Origin: an uncultured Gammaproteobacteria bacterium
GTDB taxonomy: Bacteria > Pseudomonadota > Gammaproteobacteria > Pseudomonadales > Pseudohongiellaceae
Length of the DNA: 57,596 nt
Reading direction: 5' to 3'
NCBI GenBank assembly: GCA_903862645.1
Contig: CAIOZF010000165.1
Span: 1 to 57,596, forward strand
Shown here piece by piece: positions 8,851 through 17,347 of this stretch. The position numbers and the translations under genes were made by a program. The notes under the pieces are model-generated. The model saw only the letters and a list, made by a program, of their open reading frames with translations. It was not told the origin of the DNA and did no database searches. Every line of letters begins with the position of its first letter. Position 1 is the stretch's first letter.

Positions 8851-10518
8851 TCACATGTTGGGATAATTCGGACCACCGCCGCCTTCAGGCGAAACCCACT
8901 GGATATTCTGGGCCGGATCCTTGATGTCACAGGTCTTGCAGTGCACGCAATTCTGCGAATTGATCTGGAAACGTTTGCTGCCATCGCTCTCCTGAACCAC
9001 TTCATATACGCCCGCCGGACAGTAACGTTGCGCGGGCTCATCATAAAGCGGCAGGTTGCGGTTGATTGGCACGCTCGCATCCAGCAGACGCAGATGGCAG
9101 GGCTGGTTCTCGGCGTGGTTGGTATTCGAGAGGAACACCGATGACAGCTTGTCAAAGGTGATTTTGCCATCCGGTTTGGCGTAGTCGATGCGCTGCGCCT
9201 GGGCTGCGGGTTTGAGCTGCGCGTGATCGGGCGTCCTGTCGTGGAAAGTCAGAGGGAACTTACCGCCGAAGATGTTGTGTTCGATAAAGACCAGTGCACT
9301 GCCAATCCAAAAACCAAACTTGTGGAATCCGGCACTGAAGTTGCGGGTCTTGCGCAGTTCGGCATACAGGCTGGAGGCATTGAAGAGCTCGGCATAGCCG
9401 ACCAGCTCCCGATTGGCAGGCGACTGCTCCGGAGCGCGCAGTGCAGCGATCAGCGTCTCCGCCGCCAGCATGCCGGACTTCATGGCCGTGTGACTGCCCT
9501 TGATCTTGGCCGCGTTGAGCGTACCGGCGTCACAACCTATCAACAGCCCTCCCGGAAACGTCATCTTCGGCAGAGAGTTCAATCCCCCCTTGATCAGCGC
9601 GCGGGCACCGTAGCTGAGGCGCTTGCCTCCGTCAATGTACTGCCGAATCACTGGATGCTGTTTGAACTTCTGGAATTCATCGAAGGGGCTGATATGCGGG
9701 TTGCTGTAACCCAGGTCGACAATCAGGCCCAGCGACACCTGATTGTTCTCGCTGTGATAGAGGAAACCGCCGCTCGAACCCGCATAGCTGGCACCGATCA
9801 TCGGGTAGCCTGCGGTATGCACGACCAGACCTTCCTGGTGTTTCTCAGAGGGAATCTCCCAGATTTCCTTGAGCCCGATGCCGTAATGCTGCGGATCGGA
9901 ATCCTTATCCAGTCCAAAGCGGGCAATCAACTCCTTGCCAAGGTGCCCCCGGCAGCCTTCGGCGAACACAGTGTATTTTGCGTGGAACTCGAAACCAGGC
10001 TCGAAGCTGTCCTTGTGGTTGCCGTCGGCGTCCACCCCCATGTCGCCGGTGGCGACTCCTTTTACGCTGCCGTCTTCATGGTAGAGGATCTCGGCCGCGG
10101 CAAAACCTGGAAATATCTCGGCACCGAGTTCAGCTGCCCTTTCAGCCAGCCAGCGGCACAAATTGCCCAGTGAGATGATGTAGTTGCCATCGTTATGCAT
10201 CGGCCTGGGGACGAACATGCTGGGGAACTTGAAGGCCTTGTCCGGACTGGACAAATAGTACACATCGTCACCAGTCACCGCTGTGTTCAGGGGTGCACCA
10301 CGATCCTTCCAGTCGGGGAAAAGCTCATCCAGCGCGGTAGTCTCGAAGACCGCACCGGAGAGGATGTGGGCACCAATCTCGGAGCCTTTCTCAAGCACAC
10401 AGACGCTGATTTCGATGCTCGCTTCCTTAGCCAGTTGCAACAGTCGGCAAGCCGCCGAAAGACCGGCAGGCCCCGCACCGATGATGACAACATCAACTTC
10501 CATGGACTCGCGCTGCAT
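8851..10518 (-). CDS. Electron transfer flavoprotein-ubiquinone oxidoreductase
   Basis: Inner-membrane-associated flavoprotein that passes electrons from ETF (reduced by acyl-CoA dehydrogenases) to ubiquinone. The 555-aa length fits the family. The FAD-binding G-A-G-P-A-G is at residues 14-19, and the G-C-D-A-G-T-L-N motif sits in the C-terminal half. The single 4Fe-4S ferredoxin-like site is near the end (C-P-A-G-V-Y-E, then N-C-V-H-C-K-T-C-D-I-K-D-P). The protein closes with the usual G-G-G-G-P-N-Y-P-N-M. An AGGGAG stands 9 bases before the ATG. No etfAB genes lie in the window. It fits with the acyl-CoA dehydrogenase and CoA-transferases nearby, and is one of the clearest assignments here. 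Confidence 0.95.
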   Translation of the reverse strand: MQRESMEVDVVIIGAGPAGLSAACRLLQLAKEASIEISVCVLEKGSEIGAHILSGAVFETTALDELFPDWKDRGAPLNTAVTGDDVYYLSSPDKAFKFPSMFVPRPMHNDGNYIISLGNLCRWLAERAAELGAEIFPGFAAAEILYHEDGSVKGVATGDMGVDADGNHKDSFEPGFEFHAKYTVFAEGCRGHLGKELIARFGLDKDSDPQHYGIGLKEIWEIPSEKHQEGLVVHTAGYPMIGASYAGSSGGFLYHSENNQVSLGLIVDLGYSNPHISPFDEFQKFKQHPVIRQYIDGGKRLSYGARALIKGGLNSLPKMTFPGGLLIGCDAGTLNAAKIKGSHTAMKSGMLAAETLIAALRAPEQSPANRELVGYAELFNASSLYAELRKTRNFSAGFHKFGFWIGSALVFIEHNIFGGKFPLTFHDRTPDHAQLKPAAQAQRIDYAKPDGKITFDKLSSVFLSNTNHAENQPCHLRLLDASVPINRNLPLYDEPAQRYCPAGVYEVVQESDGSKRFQINSQNCVHCKTCDIKDPAQNIQWVSPEGGGGPNYPNM

Positions 10519-11022
10519 ACTCTCTTACTCCCTCTTGCATCCTGCCGCCTTGGCGCCAGGGCTGTGCTAGTACTTGAATGAAAAAGTCCGCAGTCCCGTT
10601 TACCTCAGCGCAACTTTGCCGACGCTTTTGCCGATACTTCGTCAGCAGTCGGAAGGGGATTTCGATGGGGCGCAGAGTCAGGCCGCATTATGCGCAATCA
10701 GCCTTCAAAGCGCAAAGCGCAGGCATTGCCACCAAACAGGGACAGCCGGTCAACTTCCCCAACAGCGATAATATCCGCCACCACGTCCATTCTTTTTCGA
10801 AGATCCGCCAGTTCTCGACAGAACTTTACGCCGACATTCCGGGGGAGCCGATCACCTTCGACAAGGCTGGCATCCCCGGTCAGCAGACTGTCTGCAATGA
10901 TCATGGCGCAACTACTCTTCCAGCGAACTCATTGATGGCCTCATAATGACGCGCTTCCTCGGGCGCTGTTGTTAACATGTTCACTCTTTCAAAAATACAA
11001 TTTCACGGGGGGATTTACGCGG
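10519..11022. other. Intergenic region with the CaiB promoter; no convincing gene
   Basis: A stretch of about 500 bases between divergent genes. Short open frames exist on both strands (about 68 codons on minus at 10698-10904 and 122 codons on plus at 10578-10946). Neither has a recognisable domain or good ribosome binding site, so I do not call them. The minus frame has some protein-like character (L-T-G-D-A-S-L-V) and could be the tail of a lost gene. The right end carries the promoter listed separately. Confidence 0.5.
10972..11001 (+). promoter_or_regulatory. Sigma-70-type promoter for the CaiB-family gene
   Basis: TTAACA at 10972-10977 and TACAAT at 10996-11001, 18 bp apart, each one mismatch from consensus. 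The predicted start is about 15 bp before a strong GGGGGGA ribosome binding site (11006-11013) that serves the ATG at 11023. Confidence 0.55.
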
Positions 11023-12207
11023 ATGAACAAGGTTCTGGAAGGAGTGAGGGTGCTCGACTTCGGTCGCTATATTGCGGGCCCGTTTTGCGCGAGTCTGCTG
11101 GCGGATCTGGGTGCAGAGGTCATCCGCATCGAGAAGGTCCAGGGCAGCGAAGATCGCTTTCTCTCCCCCATCACACCGCAGGGCGACGGAGCGCTGTTCA
11201 TGCAGATGGGGCGCAACAAACTGGGCATGACTCTCAACCCCATGAAGCCTCAGGGGCAGGAGATTGTGCGCCGACTGGTTGCCACTGCCGATGTGGTAGT
11301 TGCCAACCTGCCACCGGGCACTCTGCAATCTATGGGGCTGGACTATGACAGCCTCAAAGCGATCCGCCCGGACATTATTCTCACGATGATCTCCGCCTTC
11401 GGCCGCGGTGGGCCCTACAGCAACCGTGTCGGATTCGACGGCCTGGGCCAGGCCATGTCCGGCTCGATGTACATGTCAGGAACTCCCGACCAGCCGGTCA
11501 AATCCTACACCCCCTTCGTCGACTACGGCACGGCCAGCCTGAGCGCCTTCGGGACCGTGGCGGCTTTGCTGGAACGTCAGAAGACCGGGCGCGGTCAGGT
11601 CGTCGAAACAGCGCTGTTCAACACCGCGCTGACCTTCATGAATGGCGCCATCATCGAGCAGGATGCCATCGCGGTAAACCGCGTGGCGACACTGAACCGT
11701 TCGCAGACCTCAGGGCCGGCAGACACCTTCAAGACCCGGGACGGCTGGGTGCTGGTGCAGAGTATCGGCGGCCCGTTGTTCGAGCGCTGGGCGGTATTGA
11801 TGGGAGAACCACACTGGCTGGAGGACCCGCGCTTTCGCGATGACATCAGCCGTGGCGACAATGGCCCCGTCATCAGCGAGCGCCTCGCCCGCTGGTGCGC
11901 CGAACGCAGCAGTGCCGAGGTACTGGCACAGATGGAAGAGGCCAGATTGCCCGCAGGGCCGGTGATGTCGCCGCAGAATGTGTTAGATGATGCGCACGTG
12001 GCAGCCGCTGGGATGCTGCAGCGCATAGATTACCCGGGCCTGCCGCATCCTGCGCCGGTCATGAAACCGCCGGTGAGTCTATCGCTTACCCCTCTGGCCA
12101 TTCGCCACCGGGCACCGACGCTGGGTGAGCACACCGACAGGATTCTGGGTGAGCTAGGGTATTCAGCCGCAGAGATCCAGACGCTGCGTTGCGCCAGGGT
12201 GGTTTGA
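11023..12207 (+). CDS. CaiB/BaiF family (class III) CoA-transferase
   Basis: Family III CoA-transferase, 394 aa, expected to move CoA between carboxylic acids through an aspartyl-CoA intermediate. The opening V-R-V-L-D-F-G-R-Y-I-A-G-P-F-C-A and the A-E-V-I-R-I-E-K motif are typical. The likely catalytic Asp167 lies in F-V-D-Y-G-T-A, and L-E-R-Q-K-T-G-R-G-Q-V-V-E-T follows it. I chose the ATG at 11023 because of the GGGGGGA sequence 9 bases upstream; an earlier start would add 18 residues not seen in the family. The substrate cannot be inferred from sequence. The gene abuts nfsA tail to tail (stop 12207, opposing stop 12208). Confidence 0.9.
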   Translation: MNKVLEGVRVLDFGRYIAGPFCASLLADLGAEVIRIEKVQGSEDRFLSPITPQGDGALFMQMGRNKLGMTLNPMKPQGQEIVRRLVATADVVVANLPPGTLQSMGLDYDSLKAIRPDIILTMISAFGRGGPYSNRVGFDGLGQAMSGSMYMSGTPDQPVKSYTPFVDYGTASLSAFGTVAALLERQKTGRGQVVETALFNTALTFMNGAIIEQDAIAVNRVATLNRSQTSGPADTFKTRDGWVLVQSIGGPLFERWAVLMGEPHWLEDPRFRDDISRGDNGPVISERLARWCAERSSAEVLAQMEEARLPAGPVMSPQNVLDDAHVAAAGMLQRIDYPGLPHPAPVMKPPVSLSLTPLAIRHRAPTLGEHTDRILGELGYSAAEIQTLRCARVV

Positions 12208-12945
12208 TCAGCGCATCGTAAACCCCTGCTCCGCCAGGAACTGCCGCATATGCGGCCTGGCCTTCTCACTGAGCAGCGTCGCGACCTGTTCGCTCCAGCC
12301 GACGCCATGCCCGCCGCCAGTGCGCTGACGATAATATTCACGGACCTGCTCGTCATAGAGGGCAATCCGTTCCGCATCGCCCTCCTCGCTATATACCTCC
12401 TCCTTGAGAATAACCGCCAGCGGCAGGCGCGGTTTGACCTCCGGGTCTTGATCGGGATAACCGAGGCACAGCCCGAAGACCGGGTAGACGCCTAGCGGCA
12501 ACTGCAGCAGATCGGAGACTTCCCGGGGATTGTTGCGGATACCCCCGATATAACAGATACCCAGCCCCACTGACTCCGCAGCCACCACCAGGTTCTGCGC
12601 CATCAGGGCGACATCGACGGTGGCGATGATGAAGTGTTCCGTGGAATCCCCGGCGAAGGGTTTGTCATACTGCCGACAACTGTTGCCGGGCCGCTGCAAG
12701 TCCGCGCAGAACACCAGAAACTCCGCCGCTTTCTCCACATAGCCCTGATTACCGGCGTACACGGCCAGCTTGCGACGACTCTCGGGATTGCGCACGCGAA
12801 TGATGGTGGCGCCCTGCAGAAAGCTGGAAGTCGCTGCCGCCTGGGCTGCGCGCAGCAACTGTTCCAGCAGGTCTGGTGCGATGGGTTGCTCCGTGAACTT
12901 GCGGATGCTGCGATGAGCCATCAGGAGATCGAGCACTGGATTCAT
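12208..12945 (-). CDS. nfsA: NfsA-type oxygen-insensitive NADPH nitroreductase
   Basis: FMN-dependent nitroreductase-superfamily enzyme, 245 aa, close to the usual NfsA length. The N-terminus carries H-R-S-I-R-K-F-T, followed by A-A-Q-A-A-A-T-S-S-F-L-Q-G. The middle contains G-L-G-I-C-Y-I-G-G-I-R-N-N-P and the P-V-F-G-L-C-L-G-Y-P segment common in NfsA/FRP proteins. The ATG at 12943-12945 overlaps the stop of the preceding serine-hydrolase gene in an ATGA arrangement and has a strong GGAGG 7 bases upstream, so the two are translationally coupled. Family members reduce nitroaromatics, quinones or flavins; the physiological substrate here is unknown. Confidence 0.85.
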   Translation of the reverse strand: MNPVLDLLMAHRSIRKFTEQPIAPDLLEQLLRAAQAAATSSFLQGATIIRVRNPESRRKLAVYAGNQGYVEKAAEFLVFCADLQRPGNSCRQYDKPFAGDSTEHFIIATVDVALMAQNLVVAAESVGLGICYIGGIRNNPREVSDLLQLPLGVYPVFGLCLGYPDQDPEVKPRLPLAVILKEEVYSEEGDAERIALYDEQVREYYRQRTGGGHGVGWSEQVATLLSEKARPHMRQFLAEQGFTMR

Positions 12946-14105
12946 GGGAAAACCTCCGAGTCTATTGGCATGATGGTATCCAGAAACATCGGCACGACAT
13001 CGTTGGCCACCGGAGTTTCGGCATTGAAGAGCACCACCATGGCGATATCCAGCTCTGGCACCAACACCAGCTCTGAACGGAAACCCCGCACCCCGCCGCC
13101 GTGATGAATGACTCGTCGACCGCCATAATCGAAGATGCGCCAGCCGAGCCCATACCAGGCATTTTCGAGGCGCGGCCAGCGATTGAAATAATTGCCACGC
13201 GGCGTTTCCACTACCGGCGCGTGCTGCTCTGCCAGTACTTCGGGAGGAAGCACGTCCGGGTAAGCACCAAGATTGGCCTGTGCCCACAACATCATGTCCT
13301 CGAGGCTGGCGTTGACGCCAGCGGCAGGTCCGACCGTGTAATAAGCGGCATTGGTGGTGGCTACCCGCCAGTGTTCACCCCCAAACTGATGCGGGGCACT
13401 GACATTCTCGCTACCGGTATAGCCCTCCAGTCCCAGCGAGGCATGGCTCATACCCAGCGGAGTGAGGATGCGTGTCTGCACAAACTCCTCGTAAGTCTGG
13501 TGCTCGGACACCTCTACCACATCTGCTACCAGCGAGAACACGACGTTCTGATAACCGTAGCACTGCCCCGGAGAACAGACGGTGGGTATCTCCTGGAACT
13601 TCTCCTGAATCTTGTCGTAGGCAACTCCAGCATCCAGCATGTTGGAATAGGCATGAGGCATCAGACCCGTAGTATGGCTGAGCACATGCCGCAGCGTCAT
13701 GGCGTGGCTGACCGGCTCTGTGCCGATACGGTACTGGGGCAAGAGGGTAATCAGTGGCGTGTCCCACTGTTGTTTATGGTCATGCACCAGCAGCGCGGCC
13801 ACCGCCCCCGCGAAGGTCTTGGAAACCGAAGCGATGCGAAACACGGTCTGCGCGTCGATAGGCACTGCGGCGTCCCGTGAACGGATTCCCCAGGTCTGCA
13901 CATCCAGGACCTTCTCGGAAGTCACGATCCCCATGGCAGCCCCGGGAATTCCCCTGGTGCTGATCTCACCCTCCAGCCAATGCTCGAAGGCGCTGAAATC
14001 CGCGCTGGCCGCAACAGATTCCTGAGCAGACAGAGGAACGGTGGTGACGAATGTCAACGTTATGGCAATAAACAGGCGATTGCCCAGACGGGTAATGAAA
14101 AACAA
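12942..14105 (-). CDS. Class C beta-lactamase-fold serine hydrolase
   Basis: A 387-aa exported protein with a signal peptide ending near L-S-A-Q. It has the S-x-x-K motif S-V-S-K at residues 93-96, Y-x-N as Y-Q-N at 185-187, and an H-H-G-G-G segment in the place of the K-T-G motif. This pattern is common to esterases, D-aminopeptidases and beta-lactamase-related proteins (COG1680), so antibiotic resistance should not be assumed. The start is a TTG at 14103-14105 with GGGGAG 5 bases upstream; no nearby ATG would keep the signal peptide. It overlaps nfsA by 4 bases, and the pair forms an operon. Confidence 0.85.
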   Translation of the reverse strand: MFFITRLGNRLFIAITLTFVTTVPLSAQESVAASADFSAFEHWLEGEISTRGIPGAAMGIVTSEKVLDVQTWGIRSRDAAVPIDAQTVFRIASVSKTFAGAVAALLVHDHKQQWDTPLITLLPQYRIGTEPVSHAMTLRHVLSHTTGLMPHAYSNMLDAGVAYDKIQEKFQEIPTVCSPGQCYGYQNVVFSLVADVVEVSEHQTYEEFVQTRILTPLGMSHASLGLEGYTGSENVSAPHQFGGEHWRVATTNAAYYTVGPAAGVNASLEDMMLWAQANLGAYPDVLPPEVLAEQHAPVVETPRGNYFNRWPRLENAWYGLGWRIFDYGGRRVIHHGGGVRGFRSELVLVPELDIAMVVLFNAETPVANDVVPMFLDTIMPIDSEVFP

Positions 14106-14197
14106 TGTCGCTCCCCGGTGGCGGGCGTGATTGGCAAATCAGGTTGGTGAAAGTTGGTTGGCGCTGGAAAATACCATGTTCTCCCGCAATTACAAAA

Positions 14198-14235
14198 ACA
14201 AAAAAAAGCCGACCGGAGTTTCCTCGCGATCGGCC
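14198..14235 (-). terminator. Rho-independent terminator downstream of the DegP/MucD gene
   Basis: On the minus strand GCCGA...TCGGC forms an outer stem around an inner GAG-GAAA-CTC hairpin, followed by eight T residues. It lies about 125 bases past the protease stop codon and just upstream of the hydrolase gene. Confidence 0.65.
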
Positions 14236-14358
14236 AAAGGTAGGCACCGTCCTGCAAAACCTTCACCTGCACTTGCGTCTAAATCTGTATACCTGTTGCG
14301 CGTTGTTACGCGCGCGCTCTTGGGACAGATCAGGCCAAGTTGATCACGCAAGGTTTGG

Positions 14359-15792
14359 TCACGAAAGGATCACCAGCAGTTGACGCCCCTCACGCAGCAC
14401 TCCCAACACGGTCAGCGGCACATCCTCGGAAACCATGGCGTTGAATTCGCCCAGCGTGGTCACAGGGCTACGATTGACTGTCTGGATGATATCGCCGGGA
14501 CGCAGGCCGGCGCGAAATGCCGGGCTCTGTTCATCGACCTCCAGCACCTCGACTCCACCGCTGGCACCTGCTGCCCTGGCGAGCGCACTGGAGGGCTCCA
14601 GGGTACCCAATCGGGCGCCATTGAAGGACAGCTGATTGAGCTCCCTGCCTTCTTCGGCATCGGTTTCTGCAGCAGCGACACTGCGCTCCTCACCACCGAT
14701 CACTGCCTTGATCTGCTCGCGCTTGCCGTCACGGAACAGCACCAAATCAACCTCTTCACTGCGACGCAGCAGGCCGACGATGTTGCGCAACTCGCGACCA
14801 CTCTCGACTTTACGGCCCGCGATCTCAGTGATGACATCGGCGACCTGGATACCTGCAGCCTCGGCCGCACTGCCCGGAATCACGCTGGTCACCAAGGCAC
14901 CCTTGCCGGCACCGGTATTGAGTGTGGATTCCATGGCACTGGTCAGATCCTGAATCTGCACCCCAAGCTGCCCGCGACGCACTTCTCCGTCGCGCTCCAG
15001 GTGCTCCATGACCGCTGCGATCATGTCCACCGGCACTGCAAAGGCGATACCCGCACTCGATCCACTGCCGCTAATGATCGCGGTGTTGATGCCGATCAGA
15101 CGCCCTTCTAGGTCGACCAGCGCGCCACCAGAATTGCCGACGTTGATCGCCGCATCGGTCTGGATGAAGTCTTCATAATTCTCATTGTTGAGCCCGCCAC
15201 GCCCCAGGGCACTGACAATGCCGGAGGTCACCGTCTGGCCGATGCCAAAGGGGTTGCCGATGGCGACTACATAGTCACCAACCCGCAGGTTATCGATGTT
15301 GGCAAAGCTCAGCGCCTGCAAGTCGTCTGCTTCAATCTGCAGCAGGGCGACATCGGTACTGGCGTCGCTGCCAATCAGCTTGGCCGGAACTTCCCGACCA
15401 TCCTGCAATGACACGGTGATTTCATCGGCATTGGCGATTACATGGTGGTTGGTCACGATGTAGCCCTTGTCGGCGTCAACGATCACGCCCGAACCGGTCC
15501 CCCTGACCTCACCGCCACGGCCATTGCCACCTGGAAGATCCGGTGGCACTTGCCCGTTTTGATCGTTGAAATAACGGCGCAACTCTTTCTCATTGAAATC
15601 GCGCAACCCTTCCGGAGCGGCAGCTCTCTGCGATGTGGAGACGATCACCACTGCCGGGGTCACATTTTCCAGCATGGGCGCCAGTGACGGCACGCCACCA
15701 TTGCTCGCCTCTTCACTCAGTGCCTGCACATTGGCTACACCCAGCCCCAGCGTGGACACCAGAATCAAACCGACTGCCAGTAATTTCTTCAT
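14359..15792 (-). CDS. Do-family periplasmic serine protease (DegP/MucD type)
   Basis: HtrA/Do-family periplasmic protease-chaperone that degrades misfolded envelope proteins. The 477-aa product has a signal peptide (M-K-K-L-L-A-V-G) and a trypsin-like domain with catalytic His117 (T-N-H-H-V), Asp147 (S-T-D-V-A-L-L) and Ser221 (G-N-S-G-G-A-L). Two PDZ domains follow, at about residues 270-360 and 385-475. The length is close to Pseudomonas MucD. The ATG at 15790-15792 has AGGAGG 8 bases upstream; the open frame reaches farther back but only into non-coding sequence. No algU-mucAB genes are adjacent, so the MucD name is not certain. Confidence 0.92.
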   Translation of the reverse strand: MKKLLAVGLILVSTLGLGVANVQALSEEASNGGVPSLAPMLENVTPAVVIVSTSQRAAAPEGLRDFNEKELRRYFNDQNGQVPPDLPGGNGRGGEVRGTGSGVIVDADKGYIVTNHHVIANADEITVSLQDGREVPAKLIGSDASTDVALLQIEADDLQALSFANIDNLRVGDYVVAIGNPFGIGQTVTSGIVSALGRGGLNNENYEDFIQTDAAINVGNSGGALVDLEGRLIGINTAIISGSGSSAGIAFAVPVDMIAAVMEHLERDGEVRRGQLGVQIQDLTSAMESTLNTGAGKGALVTSVIPGSAAEAAGIQVADVITEIAGRKVESGRELRNIVGLLRRSEEVDLVLFRDGKREQIKAVIGGEERSVAAAETDAEEGRELNQLSFNGARLGTLEPSSALARAAGASGGVEVLEVDEQSPAFRAGLRPGDIIQTVNRSPVTTLGEFNAMVSEDVPLTVLGVLREGRQLLVILS

Positions 15793-16111
15793 CTTCGAGT
15801 CCTCCTGATTGGAACGGTGACGGCGTGTGCCGCACCTTGCATGGAACTCAATGTAGGGAGAGCCGGATGCAAAAACCTGACGAATGAATGAATTTAATAT
15901 CCAGAAAACGTGAAGAATGTGGGGTGCACTGCGCACGGCAGACAATTTCATCTAGAATCGCGATAGCGCCGCAGACAGGATTGCAGAGGCGGCGCGTAAA
16001 AACTTTTGCTTGAATTTGAACGACTGCGCCCTCATAGATGTCCAAACCCCAGGCAGGCTGACGAAGCGGTCAGAACACACCCAAGAGACTAAAGCAGTAC
16101 AGAGGCACATC
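15793..16111. other. Divergent intergenic region between protease and regulator genes
   Basis: About 320 bases holding the 5' regions of two divergent genes. I see the protease ribosome binding site and some AT-rich stretches (a GAAT triple repeat near 15883), but no promoter pair that I can support and no additional gene. Confidence 0.5.
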
Positions 16112-17347
16112 ATGGACAGCAAGAATGCTGGATATCCTGCAGAATCGGTAGCGCAACAGGACACGGCAGAGACGCGGAATACGGGTGGATGCCCCGCGCC
16201 GCGCCGGCAACCCTTTTGCCTGAATCAATGGCTGATCCGACCCGACAGCAATGAGTTGATCAGCCTCCGCCACCTCGAACTTCACAACCCCGCTACTTAC
16301 AGCCCCGATCTCATTGGGCAACAACGCCGTTCGCTGGAACCGCGCCTGATGCACCTGCTGTGCCTGCTCGCCGCCGCGCCGCAGAGGGTCTTCAGCCGCG
16401 ACGAGTTGATGAGCCATCTGTGGCCACGGGTCATCGTCAACGAGAATTCCCTGACGCGTGCGGTCTCCGAGCTGCGCAAGCAGTTGGTGCACCCCGGGAG
16501 CGACGCACGCCTCATCGACACCATCCCCAAGACTGGCTACCGACTGAACGCTGACAGCAGAGTGTGCGAGTACGAGGCACCGATTGAACTGGTCAGGGCA
16601 GATAGCTCGAACAGAGCTGCCTCAGGCCCCGTGGTGCAGAACCTGCAAATGACCAGAGCGTCCTTCAGTCAGTCATCCTATATCAGGTCGGCACGTGGCC
16701 TTGCCCTGGCCGCTTCGCTGGCGGTGACTGCGGCCCTGCTGACCATGGTGCAGCTGCCCGCGTCGATTGCGGGTGGCAGCACCCCTGAGAGCGGCATCGC
16801 ACTGGCTGATATCAATCTCAGCAGCCAGGCTGACCTCGACGCCTTGCTGGACGGACGCCTGGAGACGGTGGCCGCGCAGAGCAGCAGCCAAAACGGCGCG
16901 ACGGTCGTCGCGATCGACAGTCTGGACAGCAGCAACCCGGTCATCTCCAGAGACGGTGGGCTGTTTGCCTATGTTCGGTACCACGACCAAGGCTCCAGTC
17001 TAATCCTCGGTTCCACTCGACTCCCCAGTTCCCCGGTGACTGTCTTCACGACAGAGGATTCAATCTACAATCTGCAGTGGTCACCCGTCGATCGCGCCCT
17101 GTTGTTTGCTCAGAGTCCGCGTATTACACCCGCGGCCCTGCTGCCACAGGAACAGCAGGCGAGTCTGGTCTTGTTTGATCTGGATAGTTTTTCCACCAAG
17201 GTGCTCTTTGGCCCGGGCCACGACGCACCGGGCGTTGTCGCCCCCGGCAGCGACTCTGTCGAGGACAACACCCACAAGGACAGCGACACCGAACCGCGCA
17301 GCTTCAAACTCACTGCTTTGAGCCACACGCTGGACTGGCTGTCCTGA
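16112..17347 (+). CDS. CadC/ToxR-like membrane-bound transcriptional regulator
   Basis: A 411-aa one-component regulator. Residues about 60-150 form an OmpR/PhoB-type winged helix (Q-R-V-F-S-R-D-E-L then V-N-E-N-S-L-T-R-A-V-S-E-L-R-K, ending I-P-K-T-G-Y-R-L). One transmembrane helix follows around 200 (L-A-L-A-A-S-L-A-V-T-A-A-L-L). The C-terminal periplasmic part of about 190 residues has TolB/WD40-like sequence (S-R-D-G-G-L-F-A-Y-V). The family binds DNA from the membrane and senses periplasmic signals. The ATG at 16112 follows AGAGG at 7 bases; an upstream in-frame start at 16010 is less likely. It converges end to end on the flavoprotein gene with no gap. The regulated genes are unknown. 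Confidence 0.8.
   Translation: MDSKNAGYPAESVAQQDTAETRNTGGCPAPRRQPFCLNQWLIRPDSNELISLRHLELHNPATYSPDLIGQQRRSLEPRLMHLLCLLAAAPQRVFSRDELMSHLWPRVIVNENSLTRAVSELRKQLVHPGSDARLIDTIPKTGYRLNADSRVCEYEAPIELVRADSSNRAASGPVVQNLQMTRASFSQSSYIRSARGLALAASLAVTAALLTMVQLPASIAGGSTPESGIALADINLSSQADLDALLDGRLETVAAQSSSQNGATVVAIDSLDSSNPVISRDGGLFAYVRYHDQGSSLILGSTRLPSSPVTVFTTEDSIYNLQWSPVDRALLFAQSPRITPAALLPQEQQASLVLFDLDSFSTKVLFGPGHDAPGVVAPGSDSVEDNTHKDSDTEPRSFKLTALSHTLDWLS

Noticed and set aside
10698-10904. Minus-strand frame of 68 codons in the same gap
   Set aside because: Could be a decayed C-terminus, but I cannot match it to a family and its upstream frame is closed by stops.
10578-10946. Plus-strand frame of about 122 codons in the gap before the CaiB gene
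   Set aside because: No recognisable domain, no good ribosome binding site and Ser/Arg-rich composition; it overlaps an equally poor minus frame.
12942-14105. Antibiotic-resistance beta-lactamase
   Set aside because: The S-x-x-K/Y-x-N/H-G-G pattern is shared with esterases and peptidases; nothing points to a true AmpC enzyme.
14298-14313. GCGCG-TTGTTA-CGCGC hairpin after the protease gene
   Set aside because: Short stem with no T run; the better terminator is at 14198-14235.
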